Assembly (NCBI GenBank): GCA_026394055.1
Contig: JAPKYZ010000045.1
Location: 44,796 to 108,795, forward strand
Origin: Acidobacteriota bacterium
Lineage (GTDB): Bacteria > Acidobacteriota > Terriglobia > Bryobacterales > Bryobacteraceae
Direction: 5' to 3'
DNA length: 64,000 nucleotides
Made by a program: the position numbers and the translations under genes. This document shows positions 19,401 through 27,465 of this stretch, piece after piece (the first letter of the stretch is position 1; the number at the start of each line of letters is the position of its first letter). Below the pieces are notes generated by a model, which had not been told where the DNA came from, did no database searches, and saw nothing but the letters and a program-made list of their open reading frames with translations.

Positions 19401-19699
19401 GCGCCCACCCCGTGGCGGGTGACGGTCTCAGAGGAAGGAGGTGCTGGGAGGGGCGTGGCGGCGGCCGGTTCGGTCAAGGTGGTACAGCCACCGGGGAAGG
19501 TGGCCACCAGCAACTGCTTGCCGCCCCAATGCACCAGGTGGAGCTGATGCTGGGCCGTCAGCGGCAGGCGAGCTTCGATACTCAGCAGCCCTGGCGCTTT
19601 CCGGGCGGGCAGAATACTGCGCCGCGCCAGCAGCCGGACGGTCACAAAAAGACCGGCCAGCACCGCCAACACTGCCATCATTTGAAAAGCCAAGTCCAT
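19397..19699 (-). CDS. fliO: FliO-like flagellar assembly protein
   Basis: About 100 residues from the ATG at 19699 (MDLAFQMMAVLAVLAGLFVTVRLL). One N-terminal membrane helix precedes a small soluble domain, ARLPLTAQHQLHLVHWGGKQLLVAT, which is the FliO/FliZ motif. FliO helps assemble the FliP ring. The assignment rests on this motif and on the position immediately before fliP. An upstream start at 19756 adds residues that family members lack. Confidence 0.8.
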   Translation of the reverse strand: MDLAFQMMAVLAVLAGLFVTVRLLARRSILPARKAPGLLSIEARLPLTAQHQLHLVHWGGKQLLVATFPGGCTTLTEPAAATPLPAPPSSETVTRHGVGA

Positions 19700-19773
19700 A
19701 GCCGATTCCGGGTCTCCGTTGCGGGATCCGCCCGGCCGCCGGAACCTTGGCTTCAAACCATGGGCTCCGGCGG

Positions 19774-20022
19774 TTACTCCTCTTGATTGAAGTCCGTGAT
19801 ACGCACGCCCATCGTGTCTTCGATAATCACGATCTCGCCAAACGCCATCAATGCCCCTCCCACCAGGATGTCGATGTTCTCGCCGGCCGAACGGCCGAGC
19901 TTCACCACCGAACCTGTCTCGAGGTCCAATATCTGGCGGATGGTCAAGATACGCCGGTCAAGTTCGACCGAAACGTCTATCGGAACCTCAGCATAGTGTG
20001 CGATCTGTTCAAGCGAAGTCAT
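19774..20022 (-). CDS. fliN: Flagellar motor switch protein FliN
   Basis: 82 residues, essentially one SpoA domain (EVPIDVSVELDRRILTIRQILDLETGSVV, then GENIDILVGGALMAFGEIVIIED). FliN forms the bottom of the C-ring and helps dock the export apparatus. It is the first of two FliN-type proteins in the operon; the other is the 287-residue protein at 11647-12510. Confidence 0.93.
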   Translation of the reverse strand: MTSLEQIAHYAEVPIDVSVELDRRILTIRQILDLETGSVVKLGRSAGENIDILVGGALMAFGEIVIIEDTMGVRITDFNQEE

Positions 20023-20068
20023 CGGAGGATTGAAGGGAAAACCTTAGAGCTACCCCTCCCGGGGGAGG

Positions 20069-21304
20069 TTAGCGCTTCAGGTTGATCGTCTCCTGGCTGA
20101 TCTCGTCCACCGTCGTGATGACGCGGCTGTTGGCCTGGTAACCGCGCTGATAGACGATCAGGTTGGTGAACTCTTTGGCGATATCGACGGTGGAGGATTC
20201 CACCGCGCCGCCCAGGATGGTGCCGCGGCCACCGGAGCCGGCGACGCCGATGGCGGGGAGTGCGCTGCGGGAGCTGAGCGTGAAGGTGTTGTCACCGGCC
20301 GCAATCAACGATTCAGGGTTGCGGATCGAAGCCATGGCCACCCGGCCCACCACCACCTGCTGGCCGTTGGAATACTGCGCCAGGATCGAGCCGCCGTCGG
20401 CCAAGCCCACCCGGATCAACTGTGACGCCGGAGCGCCATTCTGAGAGTTGGCCGATACCGCCGAGGGCTGCGAATACTGGGTCAGGCGCGGCGTCAGGCC
20501 GTTGTACATCTGCCAATCGAGGTTCATGTCCGCCGCGCCGCTCAGCAGGCCCGTGACGGTCAGCCGCGGGGGAGCCACGGTGGAGTCGGGCGTGGCCAGC
20601 ACGCCGCCTGCGGTGAAGCTGATCGATCCGGTCACCGGAGTCACCGGCGCGGCGACATCGGCGTCCGGGATCGTGATCGAGTAGTCCCATTGGTTGGCGG
20701 TCGCGGACTTGGTGAAGGCTACGGTGACGACGTGATTGACGCCCAGTGAGTCGAACAGTTCCAGTGAAGTCGAGAAGCGCTCGCCAATGGCGGATGAGGC
20801 ATTGAGGTTGGTGTCGAAATTGAATGACGACGTGGCAGTTGGCGCCCTGAGTGAGCCGACCGGGACGACAATGTTGCCCACCGGGCGATTGGTGTCAATC
20901 GTGTCGCCCACCGCGGACCAGCCCTGCACCCGGCCCCCTTTGGCCGTCAGCAGATTGCCGGACTTGTCCACCAGCAGGTTGCCGCCGCGTGTGTACTTCA
21001 CCGCGTCGTTTTCATCCTTCAACACCAGGAAGCCATCACCCTGAATGGCCGCGTCCAACGGGCCATTCGAGGCTTGGATGGCGCCTTGGGAAAACTGGCG
21101 CAGTGTCACCGGACGGCCCACGCCGAATCCAACTTGGGTTTCGCCTAAGCCGGCGCCAAGCGACTGAGTAACCAAGTCCGCAAACGAAACCGCGCTGGCC
21201 TTAAAGCCCGGTGTATTGAGATTGGCGAGATTGTTGCCGACGACGTCGACGGCGGTAGTATGTGCCCCAAGGGCCGAAAGAGCGGTTGAAAATGAAGTAA
21301 ACAA
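20069..21304 (-). CDS. flgE: Flagellar hook protein FlgE
   Basis: 411 residues. The N-terminal rod/hook motif is TSFSTALSALGAHTTAVDVVGNNLANLNTPGFK, the central D1/D2 part includes QGDGFLVLKDENDAVKYTRGGN, and the C-terminal heptad region is FTNLIVYQRGYQANSRVITTVDE. It polymerises into the hook. It lies between flgD (hook cap) and fliN. Confidence 0.94.
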   Translation of the reverse strand: MFTSFSTALSALGAHTTAVDVVGNNLANLNTPGFKASAVSFADLVTQSLGAGLGETQVGFGVGRPVTLRQFSQGAIQASNGPLDAAIQGDGFLVLKDENDAVKYTRGGNLLVDKSGNLLTAKGGRVQGWSAVGDTIDTNRPVGNIVVPVGSLRAPTATSSFNFDTNLNASSAIGERFSTSLELFDSLGVNHVVTVAFTKSATANQWDYSITIPDADVAAPVTPVTGSISFTAGGVLATPDSTVAPPRLTVTGLLSGAADMNLDWQMYNGLTPRLTQYSQPSAVSANSQNGAPASQLIRVGLADGGSILAQYSNGQQVVVGRVAMASIRNPESLIAAGDNTFTLSSRSALPAIGVAGSGGRGTILGGAVESSTVDIAKEFTNLIVYQRGYQANSRVITTVDEISQETINLKR

Positions 21305-21380
21305 AGTATGATCTCCTCACAAATGCGTTTGAGCGGGCTTGTGAATTACTAGGCGGCGGGCGATTGCCCGTCGTGCCCGT

Positions 21381-21710
21381 TTACGGCAAAACTTTGACGG
21401 GCAGTTGAACGTCCCCGTTGGCGGGTGTCGCGCGGGGCTGCGTCAGCGATGTGCCGATCCCCTTCAAATCCTGCCTCATCCCTAGCAACTGCTCGACGCC
21501 GGTCATCTGCGATAGCTGCGCGACAAACTGGGTGCCATCGGCGGGGCTCAATGGATTCTGGTTTTTGATTTGAGCCACCAGCAACTGCAGGAACATTTCT
21601 TTCTGCGCGGTGGGGTCGGTATTGAGGTCCTTTTTGGCCGTCCCGGTGTTCGAGGAGGGGGCAGTCAGGTCGTACCAGTTCTTGGGTGAAACGGCGGTTG
21701 TTGTCGCCAT
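21381..21710 (-). CDS. flgD: Hook-capping protein FlgD, short form
   Basis: 109 residues with the FlgD N-terminal motif KEMFLQLLVAQIKNQNPLSPADGTQFVAQLSQMTGVEQL. Typical FlgD is about 220 residues and has a tudor/fibronectin-like half after this motif; that half is missing here and the protein ends soon after, with no sign of a frameshift. Short FlgD proteins are known in some lineages. It should act as scaffold for hook polymerisation. It is followed by flgE. Confidence 0.85.
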   Translation of the reverse strand: MATTTAVSPKNWYDLTAPSSNTGTAKKDLNTDPTAQKEMFLQLLVAQIKNQNPLSPADGTQFVAQLSQMTGVEQLLGMRQDLKGIGTSLTQPRATPANGDVQLPVKVLP

Positions 21711-21828
21711 GATGAGAGCCTCGCTTTCTTGCCTTCGCGCTTGGTTGTTGTATGCCGCAGATCAAGTTTCCAGTGGCTGGACGCCCGCCCCGGCCCATGC
21801 CTGGTGAAGCGGCGGCGTCCCGCATTTC

Positions 21829-24093
21829 TTAGGGCCGTGGACTCGGTGGCGCGGCCGTCGCGCCCGCCGCCGTCCGGCCGAACATCTCTTCAAACTCGCT
21901 CCGCCAGCGCGGTTGCTGGCCTTCGCGATCCTGCCGGGACTCGCGTTGGCCGGATTGCTGGCCGCTCTGGCCTTGCGGATTCTCGCTTGGCTGACGCTGT
22001 CCGGGCTCGTCGTCCCGGAAGGCCGAACCATTGGACGCCGCGGCTTGGCCTAGACTGCGCACCGCATCCGAGGGCAGGAAGCTTTCGGTGTGGAAACCGG
22101 CCTGCTCCAAACGGTTGCTTAACTCCTTCACTGAACCCTGCAGGTCACTCACCATGGAAGGATCGGCAGAGCGGACCGCAAAGTGTACATCAGCGCCCCT
22201 TTGTTCCAGGTAAAGATCGACTGCCCGGCCGGGTGCCTGCACGTTCGCTGTGCCCGCCACCGGCGGCGGATCGACGCGCAACGCCAGCCGCTGCGGACCC
22301 ACCGGTCGAGGAAGATTCTGCACCTGATCGACGCGCGCGGAGGATGCTTCGGCCACCGCTTCCGCCGCCGTCACTACCCGGCTGGCATTGGCGGCCGCGG
22401 CGTTGGCTGCCGTTTCCACGCGATGCGGTGTGGACAGGCTGGCCGCCGGTGCCGCGGTGGGCTTCTCGGTGGCCGGGGTGGAGAATCCGCCCGCAGCCGC
22501 CTGCTCATGGCTGGGCGGCGCGTCCTGGCCACTGCGCCCGTCCTGGCGGGACCCGCGTTCTCCGCCGGCGGTGCTGGCAATCACGGGAGCCACCGCGGCC
22601 TTCACCGGCTCAGAGCCCGGTTGCGGGTCGGGAGCGGTGTTGCCGCTTGCCGCTGAGGTTGGCTGACCCGGCTCCGTGCTGGCCAAGGCTCCGGGAGCCG
22701 CCTGGGGCGACGCCGACGCTTGCGTTGCTGGACGCGAGACCGCCTCTTCCGTGTCCACTCCGGCGGCCTTCAACTGCATGGTGAAGGCGATCGGGTCCTT
22801 GGAGACTATTGGGGCCAGTTCCACGGCCTGGGGCAGTTCTTTGCCTTCCGGGCGTCGAGATCCGGCACGGCTGGCGGATTCGCGAGCGGCTGCCTTGTCG
22901 GACGACGAGTCACTGGAGGTGGAGGGGGCGGCCACGACGGGCACAGCGACAGCAACTGCGGGCGCCCCCGCTGCGGCAACCTCGGTGGCCGGTGCATTCG
23001 CGTGCGGCGCGGCCGCTGCTGCTGCCTCCGCGGCGGTCTCCGGTCGAGTGCTGCCGATGGCCGAATGCTCTTGATTCTCGTCTTCTTCCTCTGCCGCGGA
23101 GAGGGGCGTGAGGTGATCCGCCGCTGCGGACTCGGCCGTGGCCGGAGCATTGGCGGTCTGGGCCGCCACCAGTGCTGGGAACGACGCCGCGGGAGTTGGC
23201 TGAGCCACCACGGCGGTTGGGCCGTCTTGAAGTGTGTCCTCCGTGCCGGAAAGTTGCTGCGGCTGATCGCTGGCCAGCTGGGTGCCTTCCAGGTCACCCC
23301 ACGTGAGGTCCGGCGCTGGTACCTCGGCGGTGGGCGCCGTGTTCACCGCAACCACCAGCAGACCTTCCCCGGCGGCGAGTTCCGTCACCGCGGGATCGGT
23401 TGTGTCGTTCTGCGCATCGACCGTTGAGCCGGCTTCGGCCCCCGTCGTGGCGTCAACTTCTGTGGCTCCGGTTCCAGCGGCGCTCTTGACGTTGGTCACG
23501 GCTTTGCCAATGCCGGATTTGCCTGGGCTGGACTGCACGGTGTCGGACTGCACGGAGTCGGACTGGGACGAATCTCCCTTGGGTCCGTCGGACTTGGCCA
23601 CGGCGCGCTCCGAGCCCGGTTTGGTGGGATTGGGCCGGTCGGCCGCCTCTGCCTTCGCGGCGCTGCTCGCTTTGTCGGCGTTGCTTGGCTTGGACGCGGC
23701 GGAGTCTTTGGCGGCGAAGTCTGATCGTCCGGAACTCTTGGCCGTCCCTGTCTTCGAAGTGGCCGTGCTGGACCCTGACCGCGTCTCGGCGCCAGCACCA
23801 TCGCTGTGGGATGGCCGGGCTTTGGCCGAAGCCGTGGGCCGATCGGGGGCCATTCGCGCCGGGGCCGCAAAGGCGGGCTTGGTTTGTGCCGGCCGGGTAT
23901 GGGATGTGCCGGAGGTGCTCGCTTCCCGGTCCGTGAGCGCGGATTCAAAGGCCGAGGCAAACCCACGGGCACTCTTGGCGTGCTGTGGATCGGAGGCTCG
24001 CGTAGCCCCGCTGCTACCGGGCGCGGCGCCAGCCGGAGCAGTGGAGTCCACAATGCTAGGCAGCGTGTTGGTGAACGAAGTGGCAACAGTCAC
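21829..24093 (-). CDS. fliK: FliK-like hook-length control protein
   Basis: 754 residues from a GTG at 24093. The first 600 residues are low-complexity and rich in Ala, Ser, Pro, Thr and Glu, as expected of an extended molecular ruler. The C-terminal part (about 600-700) has a FliK-type domain: RLALRVDPP, ADVHFAVRSADPSMVSDLQGS and LSNRLEQAGFHTESF. FliK measures hook length and triggers the FlhB specificity switch. It is the first gene of the operon with flgD and flgE, downstream of the sigma-28-like promoter. The start codon is not fixed by a strong ribosome binding site. Confidence 0.82.
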   Translation of the reverse strand: MTVATSFTNTLPSIVDSTAPAGAAPGSSGATRASDPQHAKSARGFASAFESALTDREASTSGTSHTRPAQTKPAFAAPARMAPDRPTASAKARPSHSDGAGAETRSGSSTATSKTGTAKSSGRSDFAAKDSAASKPSNADKASSAAKAEAADRPNPTKPGSERAVAKSDGPKGDSSQSDSVQSDTVQSSPGKSGIGKAVTNVKSAAGTGATEVDATTGAEAGSTVDAQNDTTDPAVTELAAGEGLLVVAVNTAPTAEVPAPDLTWGDLEGTQLASDQPQQLSGTEDTLQDGPTAVVAQPTPAASFPALVAAQTANAPATAESAAADHLTPLSAAEEEDENQEHSAIGSTRPETAAEAAAAAAPHANAPATEVAAAGAPAVAVAVPVVAAPSTSSDSSSDKAAARESASRAGSRRPEGKELPQAVELAPIVSKDPIAFTMQLKAAGVDTEEAVSRPATQASASPQAAPGALASTEPGQPTSAASGNTAPDPQPGSEPVKAAVAPVIASTAGGERGSRQDGRSGQDAPPSHEQAAAGGFSTPATEKPTAAPAASLSTPHRVETAANAAAANASRVVTAAEAVAEASSARVDQVQNLPRPVGPQRLALRVDPPPVAGTANVQAPGRAVDLYLEQRGADVHFAVRSADPSMVSDLQGSVKELSNRLEQAGFHTESFLPSDAVRSLGQAAASNGSAFRDDEPGQRQPSENPQGQSGQQSGQRESRQDREGQQPRWRSEFEEMFGRTAAGATAAPPSPRP

Positions 24094-24134
24094 GCGCCAC
24101 GCTGATGCATGCCGCGGGCCAAAGCGGAAACCCT

Positions 24135-24241
24135 TGATTTTGCGGGCTCACGAACCAGTGTGGGGCTGTCAGAATTCTGCCGTTTGGCAAGACTATGCCG
24201 CTTCATTATTGTCTTAAGAACTCTTATCGCCCGCAAAATCA
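24135..24241. repeat. Inverted repeat flanking the fliK/flgF divergent region
   Basis: TGATTTTGCGGGC occurs at 24135-24147 on the plus strand and as its exact complement at 24229-24241, 81 bp apart. The second arm lies inside the spacer and -10 of the sigma-28-like promoter. It may be a binding site pair for a flagellar regulator or a folded leader; the purpose is unknown. Confidence 0.5.
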
Positions 24242-24250
24242 GAAGTTTTA
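24224..24250 (-). promoter_or_regulatory. Sigma-28 (FliA)-type promoter for the fliK operon
   Basis: On the minus strand TAAAACTT (24250-24243), an 11-bp spacer, then GGCGATAA (24231-24224). The FliA consensus is TAAAGTTT-N11-GCCGATAA, so spacing is exact and 12 to 13 of 16 bases agree. It points toward fliK, whose start lies about 130 bp downstream. Sequence match is direct; use by this organism's FliA is inferred. Confidence 0.7.
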
Positions 24251-24284
24251 ACTTCGGCCCCAAAAATGCAAAAACAAGCGGCAC

Positions 24285-25010
24285 ATGGATCAGTTCACTG
24301 TACTGGTAGCCAGCGGCTTGCGATCGCGCATGGAGTCGCTGGACATGTTGTCGCACAACATCGCCAATAGCTCCACGGCCGGCTTTAAGGCGGACCGCGA
24401 GATGTACCGGCAATACTTTTCAGAAGAGGCGTTGGGCGAGGCCGCCGTCTCGCCGGTGATTGAAGGCAAGTGGACGGACATCAGCCAGGGCCCGCTCACC
24501 GCCTCCAGCAGCCAGCTTGATTTCGGCTTGAGCGGCAAGGGCTACTTTGTCGCCAAAGGACCGAGTGGGCCGCTCTATACCCGCAACGGCAACTTCCAGT
24601 TTTCAAAAGATGGCAAGCTCACCACCGCCGAAGGGTATGAGGTGGAGATCAAGACCGCCGATGGCCAGCCCGCCAAGCTGAACCCGCGCCTGGATCTGCA
24701 AGTGGCCCCCGATGGCACCATGCGCCAGGGAGGCGCGCCGGTGGGCCGATTGTCCGTGGTCGATTTTGCGTCGCAGACCGGCTTTGAGAAACGCGCCGGA
24801 AACTACTTCAGCTTTTCGGCGGCGCAGCCGATAGAAGCCCGGGGCGTTGATATTCGCCAGGGCACGGTGGAAGCTTCAAACGTCAATGCGCCGGAGATGG
24901 CGGTCCGCCTGGTGAACGTGATGCGGCAGTTTGAGATGCTGAACCGCGCTCTTGCGATCAATGGCGAGATGAGCAAGAAAGCCATTGATGACATTGCCCG
25001 CGTGAGTTAG
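24285..25010 (+). CDS. flgF: Flagellar basal-body rod protein FlgF
   Basis: 241 residues with the rod-protein N-terminus LVASGLRSRMESLDMLSHNIANSSTAGFK and a central LDFGLSGKGYFVAKGPSGPLYTRNGNF segment. The C-terminal helix NAPEMAVRLVNVMRQFEMLNRAL closes the coiled-coil. FlgF forms the proximal rod. It is the first gene of the plus-strand flg operon, divergent from fliK. Confidence 0.92.
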   Translation: MDQFTVLVASGLRSRMESLDMLSHNIANSSTAGFKADREMYRQYFSEEALGEAAVSPVIEGKWTDISQGPLTASSSQLDFGLSGKGYFVAKGPSGPLYTRNGNFQFSKDGKLTTAEGYEVEIKTADGQPAKLNPRLDLQVAPDGTMRQGGAPVGRLSVVDFASQTGFEKRAGNYFSFSAAQPIEARGVDIRQGTVEASNVNAPEMAVRLVNVMRQFEMLNRALAINGEMSKKAIDDIARVS

Positions 25011-25097
25011 TGACTGACAGATTTTTACTGACCGATTTCCGGACGCCTTCCGTGTGTGGCCTACGCCCGCGGACACGTCCCGCCAGAGGAGAACACT

Positions 25098-25889
25098 TTG
25101 ATCCGAGCACTTTTTAGCGCGGCCAGCGGCATGCAGGCCCAGCAGATGAACGTCGACAATATCGCCCACAACTTGGCCAACTCCAATACCGTGGGCTTCA
25201 AGCAGCGGCGCACGCAGTTTCAGGATCTGCTGTACCAGAACTTCATCCAGCCAGGTGCCGCGGCGGGAGCGCAAACAGTGGTTCCCAGCGGCCTCCAGTT
25301 GGGCTTGGGTACCCGGCCGGTCTCGAACGCCATCATCTTTTCGCAAGGCGACTTTACCCAGACCGACAGCCCGCTCGACATGGTGATCCAAGGCAAGGGC
25401 TTCTTCCAGATTCGCCGTCCCACCGGTGAAACGGCCTATACCCGCGCGGGCAGTTTTAAGTCCGATCGCGACGGCAACATCGTCACCTCCGACGGTGACC
25501 CGCTGGAGCCGCAGATCACCATTCCGGCCGAAGCACAGAAGGTCACCATTGCCGCTGATGGCGTTGTCAGTTACGTCTTGCCGGGCCAAACCGCCTCACA
25601 GACCGCGGGCCAGATCCAGCTGGCGAACTTCAACAATCCGGCCGGCCTCAATGCCATCGGCCGCAATCTCTACATGCCCACCGATGCCTCCGGCGACCCG
25701 ACGATTGGCTTGCCCGGCGGCCAGGAAGGCTTGGGTGCGCTACTGCAGGGCTACACCGAAGGCTCCAATGTGTCGGTGGTGGAAGAGTTCATCAACATGA
25801 TCGTCAGCCAGCGCGCCTATGAGGCGAACTCCAAGGTGGTTCGCGCGGCCGACGAGATGTACCAGCAAGTAAATAACATCGGGCGATGA
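25098..25889 (+). CDS. flgG: Flagellar distal rod protein FlgG
   Basis: About 263 residues from a TTG at 25098 preceded by GAGGAG 6 bp upstream, giving MIRALFSAASGMQAQQMNVDNIAHNLANSNTVGFK, the standard FlgG start. The centre has VIQGKGFFQIRRPTGETAYTRAG and the end VVEEFINMIVSQRAYEANSKVV. FlgG makes the distal rod through the P and L rings. The frame is open upstream to 25056, but the ribosome binding site and homology favour the TTG. Confidence 0.95.
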   Translation: MIRALFSAASGMQAQQMNVDNIAHNLANSNTVGFKQRRTQFQDLLYQNFIQPGAAAGAQTVVPSGLQLGLGTRPVSNAIIFSQGDFTQTDSPLDMVIQGKGFFQIRRPTGETAYTRAGSFKSDRDGNIVTSDGDPLEPQITIPAEAQKVTIAADGVVSYVLPGQTASQTAGQIQLANFNNPAGLNAIGRNLYMPTDASGDPTIGLPGGQEGLGALLQGYTEGSNVSVVEEFINMIVSQRAYEANSKVVRAADEMYQQVNNIGR

Positions 25890-26746
25890 CGGCACTATCG
25901 GCGGCTTTACTTTCGGTGTCTGGTTGTTTGCCGGTGGCGGACGATCAGATTCTGGCGTCGCACTTGGCGGCGCGTGTCTCCGGACTGGCGCAGCTGAATC
26001 CCAAGACCACGTTCGGCTATGCACCCCGCTTTGGCGTGCGCCGCTTGATCACGGGCGTCGAGCTGGCCGCCTTCGCGCGGCGGCAAGGGCTGACCATTGC
26101 GGTGCCGCTCGATCTCTGCGTGGTGCGCCCGTGGTCCGTGCTGGACCCGGCGCAGCTGCAAACGGCCATGGCGCAGACGATTCCGGAAGGGGAGGTGCGG
26201 CTGCTCGACTACAGCCGCCAGCCGGTGCCCTTGGGTCCGGTCGAGTTCCCGCGCACCGGGCTGATGCTGAGCGGCTTGTGGCGGGGCTATGTCAAAGGGA
26301 GCGATGCCCGGCGCTTTCCGGTGTGGGCCAAGGTGGAGATCCACGTCAGCCGCGACGCCGCCGTGGCGGCACGGGACATCCACCCGGGCGAAGTGTTGAC
26401 TGCCGAAGACATCCAGGTGCGATCGATGCCGCAACATCCTTCCGCCGCCACTCCACTGAGCGACGCGGCCGAGATCATGGGGAACACCGTGCGCCGTACC
26501 GTTCGCGCCGGAGCTCCCTTGACTGCTGGGCTGCTGGTGAAGCCGCGCGAGGTGTTGGCGGGCGACAAAGTGTCGGTGACGGTGGAGGCCGGCCAAGCCA
26601 AGTTGAGCCTGGAAGCCCAGGCCGAAACCGGCGGCCGTCGCGGAGACCGGATCGTGTTGAAGAATCTAACGTCCGGCAAGCGCTTCCGGGGCGTCGTCGC
26701 CGGACCGGGACAGGTAAAGGTGGAGGGGGACGATGCGCCGAACTGA
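25886..26746 (+). CDS. flgA: P-ring assembly chaperone FlgA
   Basis: 286 residues. The C-terminal two thirds match FlgA with its SAF domain (AARDIHPGEVLTAEDIQVRSM and NTVRRTVRAGAPLTAGLL). The protein acts in the periplasm to help FlgI form the P ring. The short N-terminus contains VSGC, a lipobox-like motif, but the leading hydrophobic segment is short and lacks basic residues, so lipidation is uncertain. The ATG overlaps the flgG stop (ATGA). Confidence 0.85.
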   Translation: MTALSAALLSVSGCLPVADDQILASHLAARVSGLAQLNPKTTFGYAPRFGVRRLITGVELAAFARRQGLTIAVPLDLCVVRPWSVLDPAQLQTAMAQTIPEGEVRLLDYSRQPVPLGPVEFPRTGLMLSGLWRGYVKGSDARRFPVWAKVEIHVSRDAAVAARDIHPGEVLTAEDIQVRSMPQHPSAATPLSDAAEIMGNTVRRTVRAGAPLTAGLLVKPREVLAGDKVSVTVEAGQAKLSLEAQAETGGRRGDRIVLKNLTSGKRFRGVVAGPGQVKVEGDDAPN

Positions 26747-27452
26747 CCGCTGGCTGATGGCGGGCCTGATGCTGTGGGTGATGCTGATTGCCGGGGAACT
26801 GGCACCGGTCTATGCACGATCGAAGAAAAAGGTGCCCAAGCCCTCACCGCTCGAAGAGTATGTCCGCTCAGCCCGCGATGCGGCGGCCATCAATTTTCAA
26901 CCTTCGCCGGGCTCGCTCTACACCAGCACCGGCCGCTTTGGCGACCTGGGCCGTGACTTGCGAGCCTCGCAGATTGGTGATCTGGTGACGGTGGTGGTGA
27001 GCGATACCGCGTCCGCGGTGTCGAGCGGTGTTTCCAATAGCAGCCGCAAGTCCGCCGCCAAGGCCAGCATTCCCGCCATTGTCGGGCCGCGGGCGAACGT
27101 CCCCGCACTCACTTCCGCGCTGGAGCTTTCAAGCACGGCTACGATGCAGGGCCAAGGCTCCACTAGCCGCACCAACACGCTTTCGACTACGCTTACCGCT
27201 CGCGTGGTGGACGTGATGCCCAATGGCTTTCTGGTGATCGAGGGCATCAAAGACGTGCAAGCCAACTCGGAGCGTCAACGAGTACGGATCCGGGGTGTCG
27301 TCCGCTGGAATGATCTGTCGGCCACCAATCGCATCACCTCCGATCGTGTGGGCCAGATGGAGATCTCGATTGAAGGCAAGGGCGTCGTCGGTGATGCCAT
27401 CCGCCGGCCCAATATTCTCTACCGCATCATGATGGGCATTCTGCCGTTCTAA
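26733..27452 (+). CDS. flgH: Flagellar L-ring protein FlgH
   Basis: 239 residues. After an N-terminal hydrophobic signal (LMAGLMLWVMLIAGELAPVYA) comes the FlgH core: SLYTSTGRFGDLGRDLRASQIGDLVTV, then LSTTLTARVVDVMPNGFLVIEG and VRGVVR-type RIRGVVRWNDLS. FlgH forms the outer-membrane bushing. FlgH is normally a lipoprotein, but no Cys is present in the signal region, so anchoring must differ. Its start overlaps the end of flgA by 14 bp. Confidence 0.93.
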   Translation: MRRTDRWLMAGLMLWVMLIAGELAPVYARSKKKVPKPSPLEEYVRSARDAAAINFQPSPGSLYTSTGRFGDLGRDLRASQIGDLVTVVVSDTASAVSSGVSNSSRKSAAKASIPAIVGPRANVPALTSALELSSTATMQGQGSTSRTNTLSTTLTARVVDVMPNGFLVIEGIKDVQANSERQRVRIRGVVRWNDLSATNRITSDRVGQMEISIEGKGVVGDAIRRPNILYRIMMGILPF

Positions 27453-27465
27453 CTTCTCGAAACAC

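Noticed and set aside
22000..24000. Ala/Ser/Pro-rich stretch in fliK taken as a repeat or surface adhesin
   Set aside because: No regular repeat unit is seen, and the C-terminal FliK domain and the gene order explain it.
24181..24205. A sigma-54 promoter before flgF (TTGGCA...TGCC)
   Set aside because: GG and GC are 9 bp apart instead of 10 and the remaining bases fit poorly.
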